The notes under the pieces: generated by a model
What the model was told of the DNA's origin: nothing
Seen by the model: the letters and a program-made list of their open reading frames with translations, nothing else
Databases searched by the model: none
DNA from: Burkholderiales bacterium
GTDB lineage: Bacteria; Pseudomonadota; Gammaproteobacteria; Burkholderiales; SG8-39
NCBI GenBank assembly: GCA_016649475.1
Contig: JAENXP010000104.1
Location: forward strand, 1 to 7,297
Direction of reading: 5' to 3'
DNA: 7,297 nucleotides
Position numbers and translations under genes: made by a program
Shown: one piece after another, positions 5,813 to 7,297 of the stretch
How positions within the stretch are numbered: the first letter of the stretch is position 1
Layout: each line of letters begins with the position of its first letter

Positions 5813-6507
5813 GTATTCGCAATGGGCGCAAGCGCGCATTGAGCGCATGGTCCGGGCCGCGGCCCGATCAGGGCCCAGAGTGATATCGGGGCGCACGAGC
5901 GGCGCCGCGGAAATCAGCGCAGCGCCTGCTGCTGCTTCAATTTGGTCCAGAACTTCGCCGTTTCGCGCACCGCATCCCACCACTCTTCGTTGCTCATCGC
6001 GCTCTCCCAGATACCGCCGTTGCTCAAACCGGTTGAAGAGCCAGTTCTGCGGCGGCGACGAAAGTGCTCGAAGACAATGTTCCCCACTCCGGCCCGCGCA
6101 CACCTGTGAATCTGGCGAAATCCTTTCCGGCACTCCTGATCGGTCGTCACTGTTTGCACCAACCTTGATGCACACTTTAGTATTTCGGCCGTCGCAATGC
6201 ACGGGGGTATAACCCGTATTCGCGCGGCGCACATACCCGAATGAACCCTGGGTTGGAAACCGGAATGCGAAGACAGTAGACGCGAGGGACTTCAGCGTGG
6301 GATTGCGTTGTGCGCGCTCGAGGGGACAGCAAAATTCCGCGGCGTCCATGTCACCGGGCCGGCGCCGCCGCACGGTACGCGATGGAAGCAACAGATCGGG
6401 GGCAGGCTATTCGGGTTTGCGCCGGCGGCGCTCGGCGGTTAAATCGATTGCAGGCTACTGGCGCGCCGCGAGAGGCGCGCTCGCCGTTTGAGACAGCGAG
6501 CGTCGAG
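5813..6507. other. Gene-poor region, no convincing gene
   Basis: Frames are open on both strands, including a 210-codon minus-strand frame (5759-6391), but that frame runs into repeat copy C, shows no recognisable domain and has many Arg and Cys residues typical of GC-rich shadow frames. A decayed gene is possible. The only translation signal I see is before the 27-codon ORF at 5914-5997. Confidence 0.45.
5914..5997 (-). CDS. Possible 27-residue small ORF
   Basis: On the minus strand an ATG is preceded by GGGAGAG with a 4-base spacer and followed by 26 codons and TGA. The peptide begins MSNEEWWDAVRETAKFW and ends with a run of Gln; it could form one amphipathic helix with three Trp. The frame also extends upstream to an ATG at 6234 but looks poor there. 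It may be a small protein or the relic of a longer gene. I do not recognise it. Confidence 0.3.
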   Translation of the reverse strand: MSNEEWWDAVRETAKFWTKLKQQQALR

Positions 6508-6669
6508 TTACGCGTCGCCCAGGTCCATGGAGATCGAAATCGAATCGCCCATGTGCCCGAAGTCATTGGCATCCTCGAATCGCTGATGCGACGAGACCGA
6601 AAATTCGAACTCGGTTTCTTCCATTTCGGGTATTTCTGAGAGGGAATACTCAGCGCGGAACTTCTTCAT
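6508..6669 (-). CDS. Small acidic protein, 53 residues, unknown function
   Basis: ATG at 6669 with a perfect AGGAGG (plus-strand 6674-6679) four bases upstream, 53 codons and TAA. The product starts MKKFRAEYSLSEIPEMEETE and ends DSISISMDLGDA. It has about 13 acidic against 4 basic residues and no Cys; it is not obviously membrane-bound and has no signal peptide. The short basic start followed by an acidic, Ser-rich tail would suit a small regulatory or partner protein, or a precursor peptide of a modified natural product, but no modifying enzyme is in the window and I match it to no family. It lies upstream-to-downstream on the same strand as asnS, 227 bases beyond the asnS stop. The ribosome binding site makes it the best-supported gene in the right-hand non-coding region. 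Confidence 0.6.
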   Translation of the reverse strand: MKKFRAEYSLSEIPEMEETEFEFSVSSHQRFEDANDFGHMGDSISISMDLGDA

Positions 6670-6786
6670 AACGCCTCCTGTCAACTCGGTTCATCTGACT
6701 GCTTTGATATGGCGACTGCGTCGTTCGTCTCGGTCGGGGTGTCTCCCGCTGCAGCGAACCACGAACCCAGTCTAGCCATAGGCGTT

Positions 6787-6800
6787 TGGCTGCGCAGCCA
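6787..6800. promoter_or_regulatory. 14-bp perfect palindrome upstream of the small acidic gene
   Basis: TGGCTGCGCAGCCA is perfectly self-complementary and lies about 120 bases before the ATG at 6669. On the minus strand a TTGTCT precedes it and CTATGG/TAGACT follow it, so it could sit between weak -35 and -10 elements as an operator. The promoter match is poor; chance is possible. Confidence 0.3.
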
Positions 6801-6861
6801 GACAAAACCCGCATTCGGCCAGGGTAAATCACTTATGTGAGGCGCTAAGGGCTGTAGAGCG

Positions 6862-6886
6862 GCCGGGTGAGTGCCCGCTACCCGGT
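6862..6886 (-). terminator. Possible terminator hairpin after asnS
   Basis: CCGGGT and ACCCGG form a 6-bp stem, extended by one G-T pair, 10-35 bases beyond the asnS stop. The position fits a terminator but there is no T-run on the minus strand, so it would at best be a weak or Rho-assisted end. Confidence 0.35.
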
Positions 6887-6896
6887 GCCAGGCGCG

Positions 6897-7297
<401 letters not shown>

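Noticed and set aside
5759..6391. 210-codon minus-strand open frame
   Set aside because: It ends inside repeat copy C, has no ribosome binding site or domain, and its composition looks like random GC-rich sequence. A decayed gene cannot be excluded.

Overview
The window is GC-rich bacterial chromosome. It most likely comes from a proteobacterium: the partial asparaginyl-tRNA synthetase at the right edge reads very much like the enterobacterial enzyme, and the nitroreductase resembles the YdjA type. I cannot place the species. The left 4.3 kb is compact, well-coding and all on the + strand. The remaining 3 kb is gene-poor and rich in repeats, and ends in minus-strand genes.

Layout. (1) 2-1433: a DUF364-type Rossmann-like protein, cut by the left edge, followed after 4 bases by a short YdjA-like FMN nitroreductase. 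(2) 1548-4307: an HMG-CoA-synthase/KAS III-like protein fused to a C-terminal zinc-ribbon/OB-fold (DUF35) domain, then an SCP2-type thiolase. This gene content is that of the archaeal thiolase/DUF35/HMG-CoA-synthase complex and of the PhlACB acyltransferase. The HMGCS-like half, however, has non-catalytic residues where Glu, Cys and His are expected, while the thiolase keeps Cys88, His294, Cys341 and His344. The likely picture is one complex in which the thiolase does the chemistry and the fused protein is scaffold, CoA-binding partner or acyl conduit. The substrate is not evident. (3) 4308-5812: a non-coding stretch with two ~350-bp imperfect direct repeats carrying a possible decayed transposase-like fragment, a 20-codon ORF with a good ribosome binding site, a strong intrinsic terminator and a 13-bp tandem repeat. 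(4) 5813-6507: no convincing gene, apart from a possible 27-codon ORF. (5) 6508-6669, minus strand: a 53-residue acidic small protein with a perfect AGGAGG. (6) 6897-7297, minus strand: the C-terminal third of asnS.

The most notable non-gene structure is a composite element of two successive hairpins, about 70-80 bp, seen three times. Copy A lies in the gap between the HMGCS-like and thiolase genes, copy B directly after the thiolase, and copy C is inverted at the far end of the repeat island. Arm changes between copies are compensatory, so the hairpins themselves appear to be conserved.
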